This document shows, in pieces, positions 1-6,959 of a stretch of DNA of 14,314 nucleotides (its first letter is position 1; each line of letters begins with the position of its first letter). Source of the stretch: Bacillota bacterium (GTDB lineage: Bacteria; Bacillota; Clostridia; Peptostreptococcales; Anaerovoracaceae); contig JAGATO010000298.1 of assembly GCA_017621195.1 (NCBI GenBank), positions 1 through 14,314 on the forward strand, read 5' to 3'. The translations under genes and the position numbers were made by a program. The notes below the pieces were generated by a model. That model saw only the letters and a program-made list of their open reading frames with translations, was not told the origin of the DNA and ran no database searches.

Positions 1-555
1 GCGCATCATCTCCTCGCCGTCGTCGCTGCCTCGATCGAAGAACGGACTCTTGGACGTGACCGACAGAGGGATTCCCACCGCCACTTCCACGCCCTCCGGC
101 AGCATTCCCATCTCCGCGGCAACCCTGCCCGCCGAATACAGTACCCGGTTGTCGATGCGGTGATCCGCCGCCACCGATACCGCCGAGCCGATGGCAATGC
201 CCAGATCGATCACATTGTGGGCGCAGCGGCTGTGAGCTTTCGTGCAGGCGCCGCAGTTCTCGTGGCCGCAGTAACCGCAGTTTTTCAGCCCCAGGGGCTT
301 ACCGATCATCCCCAGCAGAACCACGCACTGGGCGAAGTCCACGTTGTCGCCGTCCCGGCGGATAAAGTCATAGCCCCACTGTTCTCCATACCTGCGCATG
401 GCCGCCGCCAGCTTCGCCTTATCCTCGCCGTCCACGATGGCGCAGTACAGATGATCCGTACCGGAGGCCTTGGGCGCGGTCCGCGCCGCTGCCGCCATCT
501 GATCGGCAGTGCGCAGAATCGCCCGCTTTTCCGCGTCGTAACAATCGTATATCAT
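1..555 (-). CDS. DUF2148 ferredoxin-like iron-sulfur protein (3' end beyond window)
   Basis: The visible 185 residues begin MIYDCYDAEK and contain a dense cysteine cluster: C93, C96, C101, C104 and C111, in the local pattern CGYCGHENCGAC followed by a later Cys. This is typical of DUF2148 'ferredoxin domain-containing' proteins and suggests an Fe-S cluster, although the physiological role of the family is unknown. The start at 555 is supported by a GGAGGGAGA ribosome binding site about 4 bases upstream. No stop is reached before the window edge; DUF2148 proteins are usually about 170-190 residues, so little is probably missing. The gene lies 24 bp downstream of rlmH on the same strand and is probably co-transcribed from the rlmH promoter. 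No signal peptide or membrane segment is seen, so it should be cytoplasmic. The family call rests on the Cys pattern and overall sequence; function is not inferred. Confidence 0.8.
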   Translation of the reverse strand, partial: MIYDCYDAEKRAILRTADQMAAAARTAPKASGTDHLYCAIVDGEDKAKLAAAMRRYGEQWGYDFIRRDGDNVDFAQCVVLLGMIGKPLGLKNCGYCGHENCGACTKAHSRCAHNVIDLGIAIGSAVSVAADHRIDNRVLYSAGRVAAEMGMLPEGVEVAVGIPLSVTSKSPFFDRGSDDGEEMMR

Positions 556-579
556 AGTTCTCCCTCCCTCGTATCATTT

Positions 580-1059
580 CTATTTATGATACGTCTCGTT
601 GTGATTGATTTTGAACGCCCGATAAACCTGTTCCAGCAGGATGACCCGCATCATCTGATGGGGAAAGGTCATGGCGCTGAAGGACAGCCGAAAATCCGCC
701 CGGTTCAGCAGATTCTGAGACAGTCCCAGGGAGCCGCCGATGACGAAGACGATGTCGCTTTCCCCCTGCAGGCCCAGCTGATCCAGCTTCTGAGCCAACC
801 CTTCGGAGGACAGCCCCTTGCCCTTCACGTCCAGAGCGATCACGTAGCTTCCGGGGCGGATCTGCTTCAGGAGAACCTCGCTTTCCCCCTCAATGACAGC
901 CTGCTCCTGGGCCTCCGAAGCCCGGTCGGGAAGTCTCTCCTCCTTCAGTTCCTGTATGGTCAGATGACAGAAGCGGGACAGTCGTTTGGAATATTCCGCC
1001 ACGGCCTGGGTCCAATAGTTCTCCTTCAGTTTTCCGATGCACAATACTGTAATGTTCAT
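580..1059 (-). CDS. rlmH: 23S rRNA (pseudouridine1915-N3)-methyltransferase RlmH
   Basis: This 159-residue protein has the usual length of RlmH, the SPOUT-class, SAM-dependent enzyme that N3-methylates pseudouridine 1915 in helix 69 of 23S rRNA. Family hallmarks are visible: the N-terminus MNITVLCIGKLKENYW, the glycine-rich SAM-knot segment FVIGGSLGL (residues 105-113), the long conserved helix LSFSAMTFPHQMMRVILLEQ (125-144), and the C-terminal YHK. A GAGGAG ribosome binding site lies immediately upstream of the ATG at 1059. The gene follows the htrA gene in the same order as in Bacillus subtilis, but here an intrinsic terminator and a separate promoter lie in the 237 bp between them. The leader of the mRNA can form a small hairpin (arms 1093-1098 and 1107-1112). 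It is followed by the DUF2148 gene. Confidence 0.97.
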   Translation of the reverse strand: MNITVLCIGKLKENYWTQAVAEYSKRLSRFCHLTIQELKEERLPDRASEAQEQAVIEGESEVLLKQIRPGSYVIALDVKGKGLSSEGLAQKLDQLGLQGESDIVFVIGGSLGLSQNLLNRADFRLSFSAMTFPHQMMRVILLEQVYRAFKINHNETYHK

Positions 1060-1139
1060 GATCTCCTCTTCTCTTCCGGATTCTCTCTTTTCTCCGGCTT
1101 TCCGCCGCCGGACGCTCCTCTTGAAAAACCAACGTTTCT

Positions 1140-1168
1140 ATTATACGTAGCCGCGGCTCATAACGCAA
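1140..1168 (-). promoter_or_regulatory. Housekeeping-type promoter of rlmH
   Basis: On the minus strand the sequence reads TTGCGT, 17 bases, then a perfect TATAAT (1145-1140). It sits downstream of the htrA terminator and about 80 bp upstream of the rlmH start, so rlmH and the DUF2148 gene can be transcribed apart from the wal-like operon. Prediction from consensus match only. Confidence 0.65.
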
Positions 1169-1198
1169 GAAAAAAGAACGACACAGAGGAAATGTCCG

Positions 1199-1233
1199 AA
1201 AAAAAGGACCGTCGGCTCTGTGCGACAGTCCTT
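1199..1233 (-). terminator. Rho-independent terminator of the walH-walI-walJ-htrA operon
   Basis: The minus strand reads AAGGACTGTCG, an 8-base loop, CGACGGTCCTT, then a run of T. That gives an 11-bp stem with one U-G wobble (arms 1204-1214 and 1223-1233) followed by seven U. It lies about 65 bp past the htrA stop and before the rlmH promoter. Confidence 0.9.
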
Positions 1234-1270
1234 CTCAAATCCTTCTTCATTTCCTCTACAGCCTTGCTCG

Positions 1271-1298
1271 GAACGTCCTTCCTCGAACGTCCTTCCTC
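1271..1298. repeat. Tandem 14-bp duplication touching the htrA stop codon
   Basis: GAACGTCCTTCCTC occurs twice back to back (1271-1284 and 1285-1298). The second copy reaches into the stop codon of the HtrA-like gene. The reading frame of htrA is not changed. It is probably a simple slippage duplication. Confidence 0.9.
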
Positions 1299-2529
1299 AG
1301 GCAGCGCTTCCCGCCGTCAGCTGGATCTTCACCTCATGGGGCTGCCCGTCCCTGTAGTAGACCACGTCCACCGTATCGCCCGGGCGGTACTTTACCAGCT
1401 GCGCGTTCAGAGAATTCATCCCGCTGATGGAGGCTCCGTTGATCTCCGTGATCACGTCATAGGGCTTCAGACCCGCCTTTTCCGCGCCCATGCCGGGGGT
1501 AATCTCCGCCACGAAAGCACCGCTGGTCACGCCGAAGTCCTGATCGGGATAGCTGTTCAGGTAGGTGGACAGATCCACGCCGCTGATACCGATGTACGCC
1601 TTGGTGAACTCGCCCTTGCTGCGGATCTCCTCTACGATGGGCATAACCGTATTGATGGGGATGGCGAAGCCCAATCCCTCGGCGCTGGACATCTTGGCGC
1701 TGTTGATGCCGATGACCTGACCTTCGGAATTCAGCAGAGGACCGCCGGAATTACCCGAATTGATGGTGGCGTCCGTCTGGATCAGATTTTCCATGGTGGT
1801 CTGTTTGTTTCCGTCGGTGACGGTGATCGTCCGGTTCAGACCGCTGATGACACCCTGAGTGAAGGAGCGGCTGAAGTTGATGCTCATGGGGTTGCCGATG
1901 GCTCCGGCATATTGGCCGATGGCAATCTCATCGGAATCGCCCAGTTCCACCGCCTGTAAATTATCGGCTTCGATCTTCACCACTGCCAGATCCAACGTGC
2001 TGTCGTTCCACAGCACCGTTCCGTCCACGTCTCTGCCGTCGTACAGGCTTACCGTCAGCGTCTTCGTCTGACCGTCGTTGACCACGTGGGAATTGGTCAG
2101 AATATATCCGTTTTCATCCACGATGAAGCCCGTTCCCATGCCCTTTACCAGCTGAGTCTGGCTTCCCCACCCGAAGAAGTTGGAAACCTCCCGCTCCGAT
2201 GTGGTGCTGATCGCCACGACCGAAGGAACCACCTTTTCGTAGATAGCCTGGCCCACGTCCATGGTTTCGCTGGTCTGGATATTCACGTCGCCGTTGCGAT
2301 AGATCACCGTAGGCATCAGCCCCGGAAAATAGGAAGCCGCCAGATAGACGGAAGCGATGCCGCCGCCGAAGCCCGCGCCCGCCGCCAGAATGACCACTAA
2401 AATGATGGCCAGCAGCTGGCTCTTTCCACTGCGCTTTTTCTTCCGCGGAGGTTGATGGTGCTCCGGTTCCGGAGCATTGGTCATGACGAATGTTTCTCCT
2501 TGGTATTCGTATCTCTTTTCTTCATCCAT
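1297..2529 (-). CDS. HtrA/DegP-like membrane-anchored serine protease (S1C) with PDZ domain
   Basis: The protein has 410 residues: a charged cytoplasmic N-terminus (1-38), one membrane segment (about 39-65), a trypsin-like protease domain (about 90-300) and one C-terminal PDZ domain (about 310-405). The catalytic triad is visible as H148 in TNSHVV, D180 in STLDLAVVKI and S261 in GNSGGPL. Topology puts the protease outside the membrane, where this family degrades or handles misfolded exported proteins. This matches HtrC/YyxA of Bacillus, which also ends the walHIJ operon. The start at 2529 has a GGGGGA element upstream, and the gap to walJ is 15 bp, so it should be co-transcribed with it. An intrinsic terminator follows the gene. 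The exact paralogue name (HtrA, HtrB or HtrC) cannot be fixed from sequence alone. Confidence 0.95.
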   Translation of the reverse strand: MDEEKRYEYQGETFVMTNAPEPEHHQPPRKKKRSGKSQLLAIILVVILAAGAGFGGGIASVYLAASYFPGLMPTVIYRNGDVNIQTSETMDVGQAIYEKVVPSVVAISTTSEREVSNFFGWGSQTQLVKGMGTGFIVDENGYILTNSHVVNDGQTKTLTVSLYDGRDVDGTVLWNDSTLDLAVVKIEADNLQAVELGDSDEIAIGQYAGAIGNPMSINFSRSFTQGVISGLNRTITVTDGNKQTTMENLIQTDATINSGNSGGPLLNSEGQVIGINSAKMSSAEGLGFAIPINTVMPIVEEIRSKGEFTKAYIGISGVDLSTYLNSYPDQDFGVTSGAFVAEITPGMGAEKAGLKPYDVITEINGASISGMNSLNAQLVKYRPGDTVDVVYYRDGQPHEVKIQLTAGSAA

Positions 2530-2544
2530 TGTCTTCTTTCCCCC

Positions 2545-3336
2545 TTATAATTCGCACATTCCGCTGATACAGTCACGGCTCAGTATGCCCAGCTGAATCC
2601 TGTCCCCTATGTAATAGTCTGCATCCTCCAGAATGTTTTTAACCGTCTGGTACGCCATCTCCGGGAAATTATTTTCCCGGCTCAGATGAGCCAGATACAC
2701 CTGACGCTGTTTTTCGCTGCGCTCCAGAAGCTCCACCAGACACTTGCCCGCCGTTTCGTTGGACAGATGGCCGCAGTCGCCCAGAATGCGCTGCTTCAGA
2801 AACCAGGGATATCTGCCGATGCGCAGCATATCCACATCGTGGTTAGCCTCCAGGATAAGAACGTCCGCTCCCTCGGCCTGATGCTTCATTTCCTCGGTCC
2901 AGCAGCCCGTATCGGTGACGATGGTGATCTGCTTTCCTCCGTGGAGGAAGGAATAGCCCACCGGCTCTGCCGCGTCATGGGACAGGGCAAAGGGACGCAC
3001 CTCCAGATCGCCGATGGTGAACACCTGTCCATCCTTCAAAACCTGGTGCTGCTCCTGCGCTACCGTATGCTCCATGTGGCTCCAGGTCCCCTGGGTGGCG
3101 TACACCGCCATCCGGGGCAGCCGCTTTGCCAGCGTAGAGACGCTTTTCACGTGATCCGAATGTTCGTGGGTGATCAGAAGTCCCTGCATGGTCTCTTCCG
3201 CTCCCATGCGTTCCAGTCCTTCGCGGATCTTCTTTCCGCTGATCCCCGCATCCACCAGTACGGCGGTGGAATCCGTCTGAACCACGTAGCAGTTTCCGCT
3301 GCTTCCGCTGGCCAGAGAACAAAACCGTAACTTCAT
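2545..3336 (-). CDS. walJ: WalJ/YycJ-like metallo-beta-lactamase-fold hydrolase
   Basis: This 263-residue protein is an MBL-fold metallohydrolase. It has the metal-binding motif THEHSDH (H57, H59, D61, H62), H120 in the LSHD segment, D142 in TDTG and H190 in CGHLS. The N-terminus MKLRFCSLASGSSGN is typical of YycJ/WalJ. I chose the ATG at 3336 because it gives this conserved N-terminus and has a GGGG element 6-7 bases upstream. A TTG at 3357 and an ATG at 3348 in the same frame would add seven or four residues. B. subtilis WalJ has been linked to coordinating cell-wall or replication processes, and its fold suggests phosphodiesterase or nuclease chemistry, but the substrate is not established. 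It lies between walI and htrA as in Bacillus, 75 bp after walI; that gap shows no clear promoter. Confidence 0.93.
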   Translation of the reverse strand: MKLRFCSLASGSSGNCYVVQTDSTAVLVDAGISGKKIREGLERMGAEETMQGLLITHEHSDHVKSVSTLAKRLPRMAVYATQGTWSHMEHTVAQEQHQVLKDGQVFTIGDLEVRPFALSHDAAEPVGYSFLHGGKQITIVTDTGCWTEEMKHQAEGADVLILEANHDVDMLRIGRYPWFLKQRILGDCGHLSNETAGKCLVELLERSEKQRQVYLAHLSRENNFPEMAYQTVKNILEDADYYIGDRIQLGILSRDCISGMCEL

Positions 3337-3411
3337 TTGCAACCCCATTATTCCCAAAATCTGTGAAGACTGTGTGTCGATTCCTTGTAAATCCTGCGAT
3401 ATTTTTTCAAA

Positions 3412-4167
3412 TTATTGCTCATATGCCGAAATGTAAGCCCTCTGGTCGCCGTTGTATTCGATACACCAGTAGGGAACGGCCGTATCTTCGCTGACGCCGC
3501 CGTTTTCTGTATACCCTTCCAGCCAGTAAACCAAACGGATCTCGTCCACGAAAACATCCTCCCGGTCTTCTTCCGCCTGGGAGGTCTCCAATTCCGACAT
3601 GAACTTGATCAGCGCCGTGGATGCCGTCATGACCTGCTTTCGATTCTTTCCCATGGTAACGGGCTCCGCCCAGCTTGTTCCGATGGCAACCGGTGCCCCG
3701 TCGCGGAACGTTACGATCAGACGGGAATTGTCCAGAGAATATCCCTTGTATTCTACGCCGTAGATGACGCTGATCGTCTGGTCCATCCTCTGAACGCTCC
3801 GGTGAACGAAGCTTGCGGCGTTGATCTCCGCCTGCCGCAGCAGCTTGTCTGCCGCGTCGCAATACGCTTCGTCTGCGGTGTTTCCCGAAAGGGGCTCTGT
3901 CCATTCCTTCATTACCAGATCCGCCTTTTCCTGATCCACGGTCCGATATCTCACCGACAGGACGGGCAGGCTCTGATTCTTCTCCGGAATCACGTCTTCT
4001 TCCACGTAGATCCGGTGCTCCCGCAGAAGCAGGATGGTATTTTCTCTGATGTCTTCCCGGTCACTGCCATCGGGGTGATCCATGCTGCCGTAAATGGCTC
4101 CGATCAGGATCAGATTGGTAACCAGCAGTGCGGCGATTAATATGTTTTTTGCTTTTGACCAATCCAT
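3412..4167 (-). CDS. walI: WalI (YycI)-like regulatory membrane protein
   Basis: The 251-residue protein begins MDWSKAKNIL, the signature N-terminus of the YycI family. It has one membrane segment at about 9-26 and a mostly beta-rich extracytoplasmic domain. In Bacillus, WalH and WalI are bitopic membrane proteins that bind and restrain the sensor kinase WalK, which controls cell-wall remodelling. The start at 4167 is fixed by a strong GGAGGA ribosome binding site 5 bases upstream; a GTG at 4191 would extend it by eight residues but would overlap the end of walH. The gap to walH is 14 bp. The family call rests on the N-terminus, topology, size and gene order. Action on a WalK partner here is inferred, because no walK is in the window. 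Confidence 0.88.
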   Translation of the reverse strand: MDWSKAKNILIAALLVTNLILIGAIYGSMDHPDGSDREDIRENTILLLREHRIYVEEDVIPEKNQSLPVLSVRYRTVDQEKADLVMKEWTEPLSGNTADEAYCDAADKLLRQAEINAASFVHRSVQRMDQTISVIYGVEYKGYSLDNSRLIVTFRDGAPVAIGTSWAEPVTMGKNRKQVMTASTALIKFMSELETSQAEEDREDVFVDEIRLVYWLEGYTENGGVSEDTAVPYWCIEYNGDQRAYISAYEQ

Positions 4168-4181
4168 GTCGTTCCTCCGCC

Positions 4182-5633
4182 CTATTTCCACTCACGACTG
4201 CCCAGCAGCTGACCGCTGTTCACATCGAAATAGACGTGCAGCCGATTGTCCAGGGTGACGATCCATGCCGGAACCATCTCCTGCTCTCCCGTGGCTTCCG
4301 CCTGGACCATACTGCAGAAATATCCCAGCCGGGCATCGTTGATGGACGAAATGACCGCGTCAAACCGGTCCTCCGCCGTTTTCGTCCCGTCCTCCGTCAA
4401 TCCAGCCAGCCGGTAGATCGTCTCATAATTGGACGCCAGTATGTTGGCAATGTTGGTCTGGACCGGAGCGCTCTGGCTTTCCTCCAGTTCGTACTGTACC
4501 AGACTGCGCTGGTAGTAGCAAACCTGACCGTTGATCACTTCCACCGCCAGGGGAACCCCCTGGTCGTAATAGACCGGAAAATCGCCGGCCATGAGACCGA
4601 ACTCGAACCGATAACCCTTCTTCTTATCGCGTTCGATGGCCTTGGCCCGGGACAGGAACAGCTTTACCTGCTCCCCGTCGAAGGTGTGCCAGGAGCCGTG
4701 GGCGGAAATGTACTGCAGCGCCGTATCCAACGCTCCGTAGAAGGAGCCGTTTCCCGAAGAGGCACTGCTGACCTCTTCCTTGTATTCAAAGGTACCGTTC
4801 GCATAGGTGATGAAGGTCTTCTGACCGTAGCCGTACATGTAGGTTACGTTTCCCTTGGTATCCATCATGCGGCGGATGAAATCGAAGTTCTCTCCGAAGA
4901 AGGACTGGGCCAGGGCGGTCACGTCGCTATCCTCCCCCCGCTGCCGCTCCGTCTTCCACTGCACAGGTCCGTAGGCCACTGTAGCCTCCCAGGGAATGAT
5001 AGCGGTATTTTCTACGCCCATCAGCTCGGATATGGGGTAGTAGGCCGCTTCCGTCGAGGCGGCGATCTCTTCCGCCAGAGCCTTCAGCTGAGTGTGGTCG
5101 CTGTCCGCCACCATGCGATAGTACTTCCCCTTCTGCTCTTGGACCAGAAACAGGCTCTCGCTGCTGGCCGTGGAGTAGGCGATGACCGATACGCCGTCCA
5201 CCGCGTCGAAGCTCTGGCTCTTCTGGATCCTGTAGTAATCGCAGAATTGAGAGAAGGGCACCTCATAACCCAGGTCGAACTGGACAGAGGTGTAGCCGCT
5301 CATGGCTTCCAGATACTGTTGCTTCGTGATCTCTCCCACGAAAATACCCGACGCTTCGCCGAACTTTCGGATCTGGGCAATACCTCTCTGCCACAGCTCC
5401 CGCTTTCCGCTGTACACCTTCACGTAGACGCCGTTTCCGGAGCTGCCGTAAATGTTGTCGGGAACGATTACGTCGTCCAGCGGTACGGTTTCGTACTCTT
5501 CAGAGCTGACGATATCCGCCAGCTGAAAATCCCGCAGCGGCTGATTTTCCCAGAAAAAATACAAAAGTAGTATTGCGGATACAAACAATACTACTAATGT
5601 GATATCTTTTATCTTTTCGATTTTTCTCTGCAT
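4182..5633 (-). CDS. walH: WalH (YycH)-like regulatory membrane protein
   Basis: The protein has 483 residues, with one membrane segment near the N-terminus (about 11-27, ITLVVLFVSAILLLYFF) and a large extracytoplasmic part, matching the YycH family in size and topology. It lies immediately before a clear walI homologue (14 bp) and 10 bp after the secreted-protein gene. In Bacillus the WalH and WalI membrane helices together dampen WalK activity. A GAGGA ribosome binding site precedes the ATG at 5633. Sequence similarity to the family is diffuse by eye, so the call leans on topology, length and strict synteny with walI, walJ and htrA. Confidence 0.85.
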   Translation of the reverse strand: MQRKIEKIKDITLVVLFVSAILLLYFFWENQPLRDFQLADIVSSEEYETVPLDDVIVPDNIYGSSGNGVYVKVYSGKRELWQRGIAQIRKFGEASGIFVGEITKQQYLEAMSGYTSVQFDLGYEVPFSQFCDYYRIQKSQSFDAVDGVSVIAYSTASSESLFLVQEQKGKYYRMVADSDHTQLKALAEEIAASTEAAYYPISELMGVENTAIIPWEATVAYGPVQWKTERQRGEDSDVTALAQSFFGENFDFIRRMMDTKGNVTYMYGYGQKTFITYANGTFEYKEEVSSASSGNGSFYGALDTALQYISAHGSWHTFDGEQVKLFLSRAKAIERDKKKGYRFEFGLMAGDFPVYYDQGVPLAVEVINGQVCYYQRSLVQYELEESQSAPVQTNIANILASNYETIYRLAGLTEDGTKTAEDRFDAVISSINDARLGYFCSMVQAEATGEQEMVPAWIVTLDNRLHVYFDVNSGQLLGSREWK

Positions 5634-5643
5634 AGATCCTCAC

Positions 5644-6216
5644 TTAACCGAAAATCGTCTTCAGGAGATTCTGCAAGAACTGAGAAATACCCGACTGATT
5701 CGTTTCGAAGAGATCGGTTTTTTCCGTTTCGCTGATCACTCCCTTGACAGCCACCAGATTCTGTGTGGAATACAGCACCTTTCCGGTACCGTCGATGGTT
5801 TCAACCTGGAGCTTATACAGTCCGGGAGTCACGTTGTTGATCTGCTTCGTATAGAAGCTCAGCGTGTTGGTGGAGGTGAAGGTTTCGGGAACCATGATCT
5901 CCTGATCCACGAACTTGGCAGCCGCACCAGACGTCTGGGCATCTACGGCTCCGGCAGCTTTCTGCAGCGCATCCAGATTGTTTACATCCACGGGAACCAG
6001 CTGATCCCCCACGACCTGTTTTTCTTCATACAAAGAAACCTTGATGGTCTCGGGTTTCGTTATCTTTACGGAGATGAGAAGGCTGTCGGAGCAAACGACC
6101 GTTTCGCTGGCCGGACTGATGATGACCACAGCCGGATCGGACGCAGCCGCAGCAACGATCGTACTGAACATCAGAAGCAGAACCAGAATCAATGCCATTA
6201 TATTCTTGTGTTTCAC
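5644..6216 (-). CDS. Small secreted protein of unknown function, first gene of the wal-like operon
   Basis: Read from a GTG at 6216 this is 190 residues: MKHKN, a hydrophobic stretch to about residue 20, then VAAAAS, which looks like a Sec signal peptide cut near residues 24-26. The mature part starts with an Ig-like beta-rich segment (DPAVVIISPASETV, about 27-62), then a mixed region, and ends in a short amphipathic tail (QFLQNLLKTIFG). The GTG is preferred because AGGAGG (6225-6230) lies 8 bases upstream; the ATG at 6222 would be only 2 bases from it, and the ATG at 6240 has no site. The stop is 10 bp before walH, so it is co-transcribed and probably works outside the cell with the WalH/WalI/HtrA group. 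I do not recognise the family. Confidence 0.8.
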   Translation of the reverse strand: MKHKNIMALILVLLLMFSTIVAAAASDPAVVIISPASETVVCSDSLLISVKITKPETIKVSLYEEKQVVGDQLVPVDVNNLDALQKAAGAVDAQTSGAAAKFVDQEIMVPETFTSTNTLSFYTKQINNVTPGLYKLQVETIDGTGKVLYSTQNLVAVKGVISETEKTDLFETNQSGISQFLQNLLKTIFG

Positions 6217-6294
6217 TGTCATTTCCTCCTTTCTTCCCATTCTCCCAATTCCCTGTTTTAGACATGAAAAAAAAATCTTTTTCCACTCATATTT

Positions 6295-6322
6295 TCTATA
6301 GTATATCTTACCATTGTTACAA
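6295..6322 (-). promoter_or_regulatory. Possible promoter of the secreted protein-walH-walI-walJ-htrA operon
   Basis: On the minus strand TTGTAA (6322-6317), 16 bases, TATAGA (6300-6295). This is the best -35/-10 pair in the 170 bp between rnhA and the first gene of the operon, but both boxes match consensus in only four of six positions. Confidence 0.35.
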
Positions 6323-6337
6323 ACGTATTACGGCAGA

Positions 6338-6354
6338 TTTAAGAACGCTTTACA
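6338..6354 (-). promoter_or_regulatory. Weak WalR-box-like sequence upstream of the wal-like operon
   Basis: The minus strand reads TGTAAA-GCGTT-CTTAAA. The WalR consensus in Bacillus and Staphylococcus is two TGTWAH half-sites 5 bases apart. The first half is perfect and the second matches four of six. It lies just upstream of the proposed -35. A chance match is quite possible. Confidence 0.2.
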
Positions 6355-6386
6355 AAAGGAAGTGATCCCTGTGATGATGAAGGTTC

Positions 6387-6947
6387 TTACGACGGTTCCA
6401 TCCCCTTGCGGATCTCGTCCATGGCGATGTTGGCCAGGGCATCGGCCCGGTTGTTCATCTCGGTGACGTACAGAAAATCCTCCCGGGTGAAGGACGGTCC
6501 GTTCCACTCTAAAAACTTCTTCAGATGGGCTTCTACATTGGTGTTGGGGCTGTTCAGGTTCACGTGACCCTTCACACGATAAAACGTGATCTCGTGTTTT
6601 TTCACCTCATCCAGAAGCGCCATCCACAGATCCCTGTTCTCCACGTCCGTCTTTTTGGAGGTTTTCCAGTTGTTCTTCTGCCAGCCCAGATACCATCTCT
6701 GACGGAAACAGTCCATCAGATAGGAGCTGTCGGAAAACACACGGATCGTCAGTCCCTCTCTCTTCATGGCCCGCAATGCGCTGAGCAGTGCCGTCATTTC
6801 CATCCGGTTGTTGGTGGTGTTGATCTGGCCGCCGTACAGCTCTTTCTTGTGCTGGCCGTATTCCAGCACTGCGCCCCATCCGCCGATGTTGGTCTCATTC
6901 TGATTTCCGGAACAGGCGCCGTCCGTGTATATGTTGACGATCTGCAT
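6387..6947 (-). CDS. rnhA: Ribonuclease HI with an enlarged C-terminal insertion
   Basis: This 186-residue protein is a type 1 RNase H, which removes the RNA strand of RNA-DNA hybrids. The catalytic residues are visible: D9 in YTDGACSGN, E50 in NRMEMTAL, D73 in FSDSSYL and D169 in NNRADALAN, plus H128 in VKGHVN. The spacing between the KGH motif and the last Asp is about 40 residues, against roughly 10 in the E. coli enzyme, so there is an extra loop (about 130-163). That makes the protein longer than the usual 150-160. The start has AAGGAGAG about 4 bases upstream. It lies 12 bp after the PAS-PP2C gene and is probably co-transcribed with it. Confidence 0.95.
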   Translation of the reverse strand: MQIVNIYTDGACSGNQNETNIGGWGAVLEYGQHKKELYGGQINTTNNRMEMTALLSALRAMKREGLTIRVFSDSSYLMDCFRQRWYLGWQKNNWKTSKKTDVENRDLWMALLDEVKKHEITFYRVKGHVNLNSPNTNVEAHLKKFLEWNGPSFTREDFLYVTEMNNRADALANIAMDEIRKGMEPS

Positions 6948-6959
6948 AAGCTCTCCTTC

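Noticed and set aside
160..1959. Long open frame on the plus strand (599 codons)
   Set aside because: It runs antisense across rlmH, the DUF2148 gene and htrA, including their terminator and promoter, and its translation resembles no protein. It reflects GC-rich codon use of the real genes.
4128..5570. Plus-strand open frame opposite walH
   Set aside because: Antisense shadow; walH has a ribosome binding site, membrane segment and conserved gene order.
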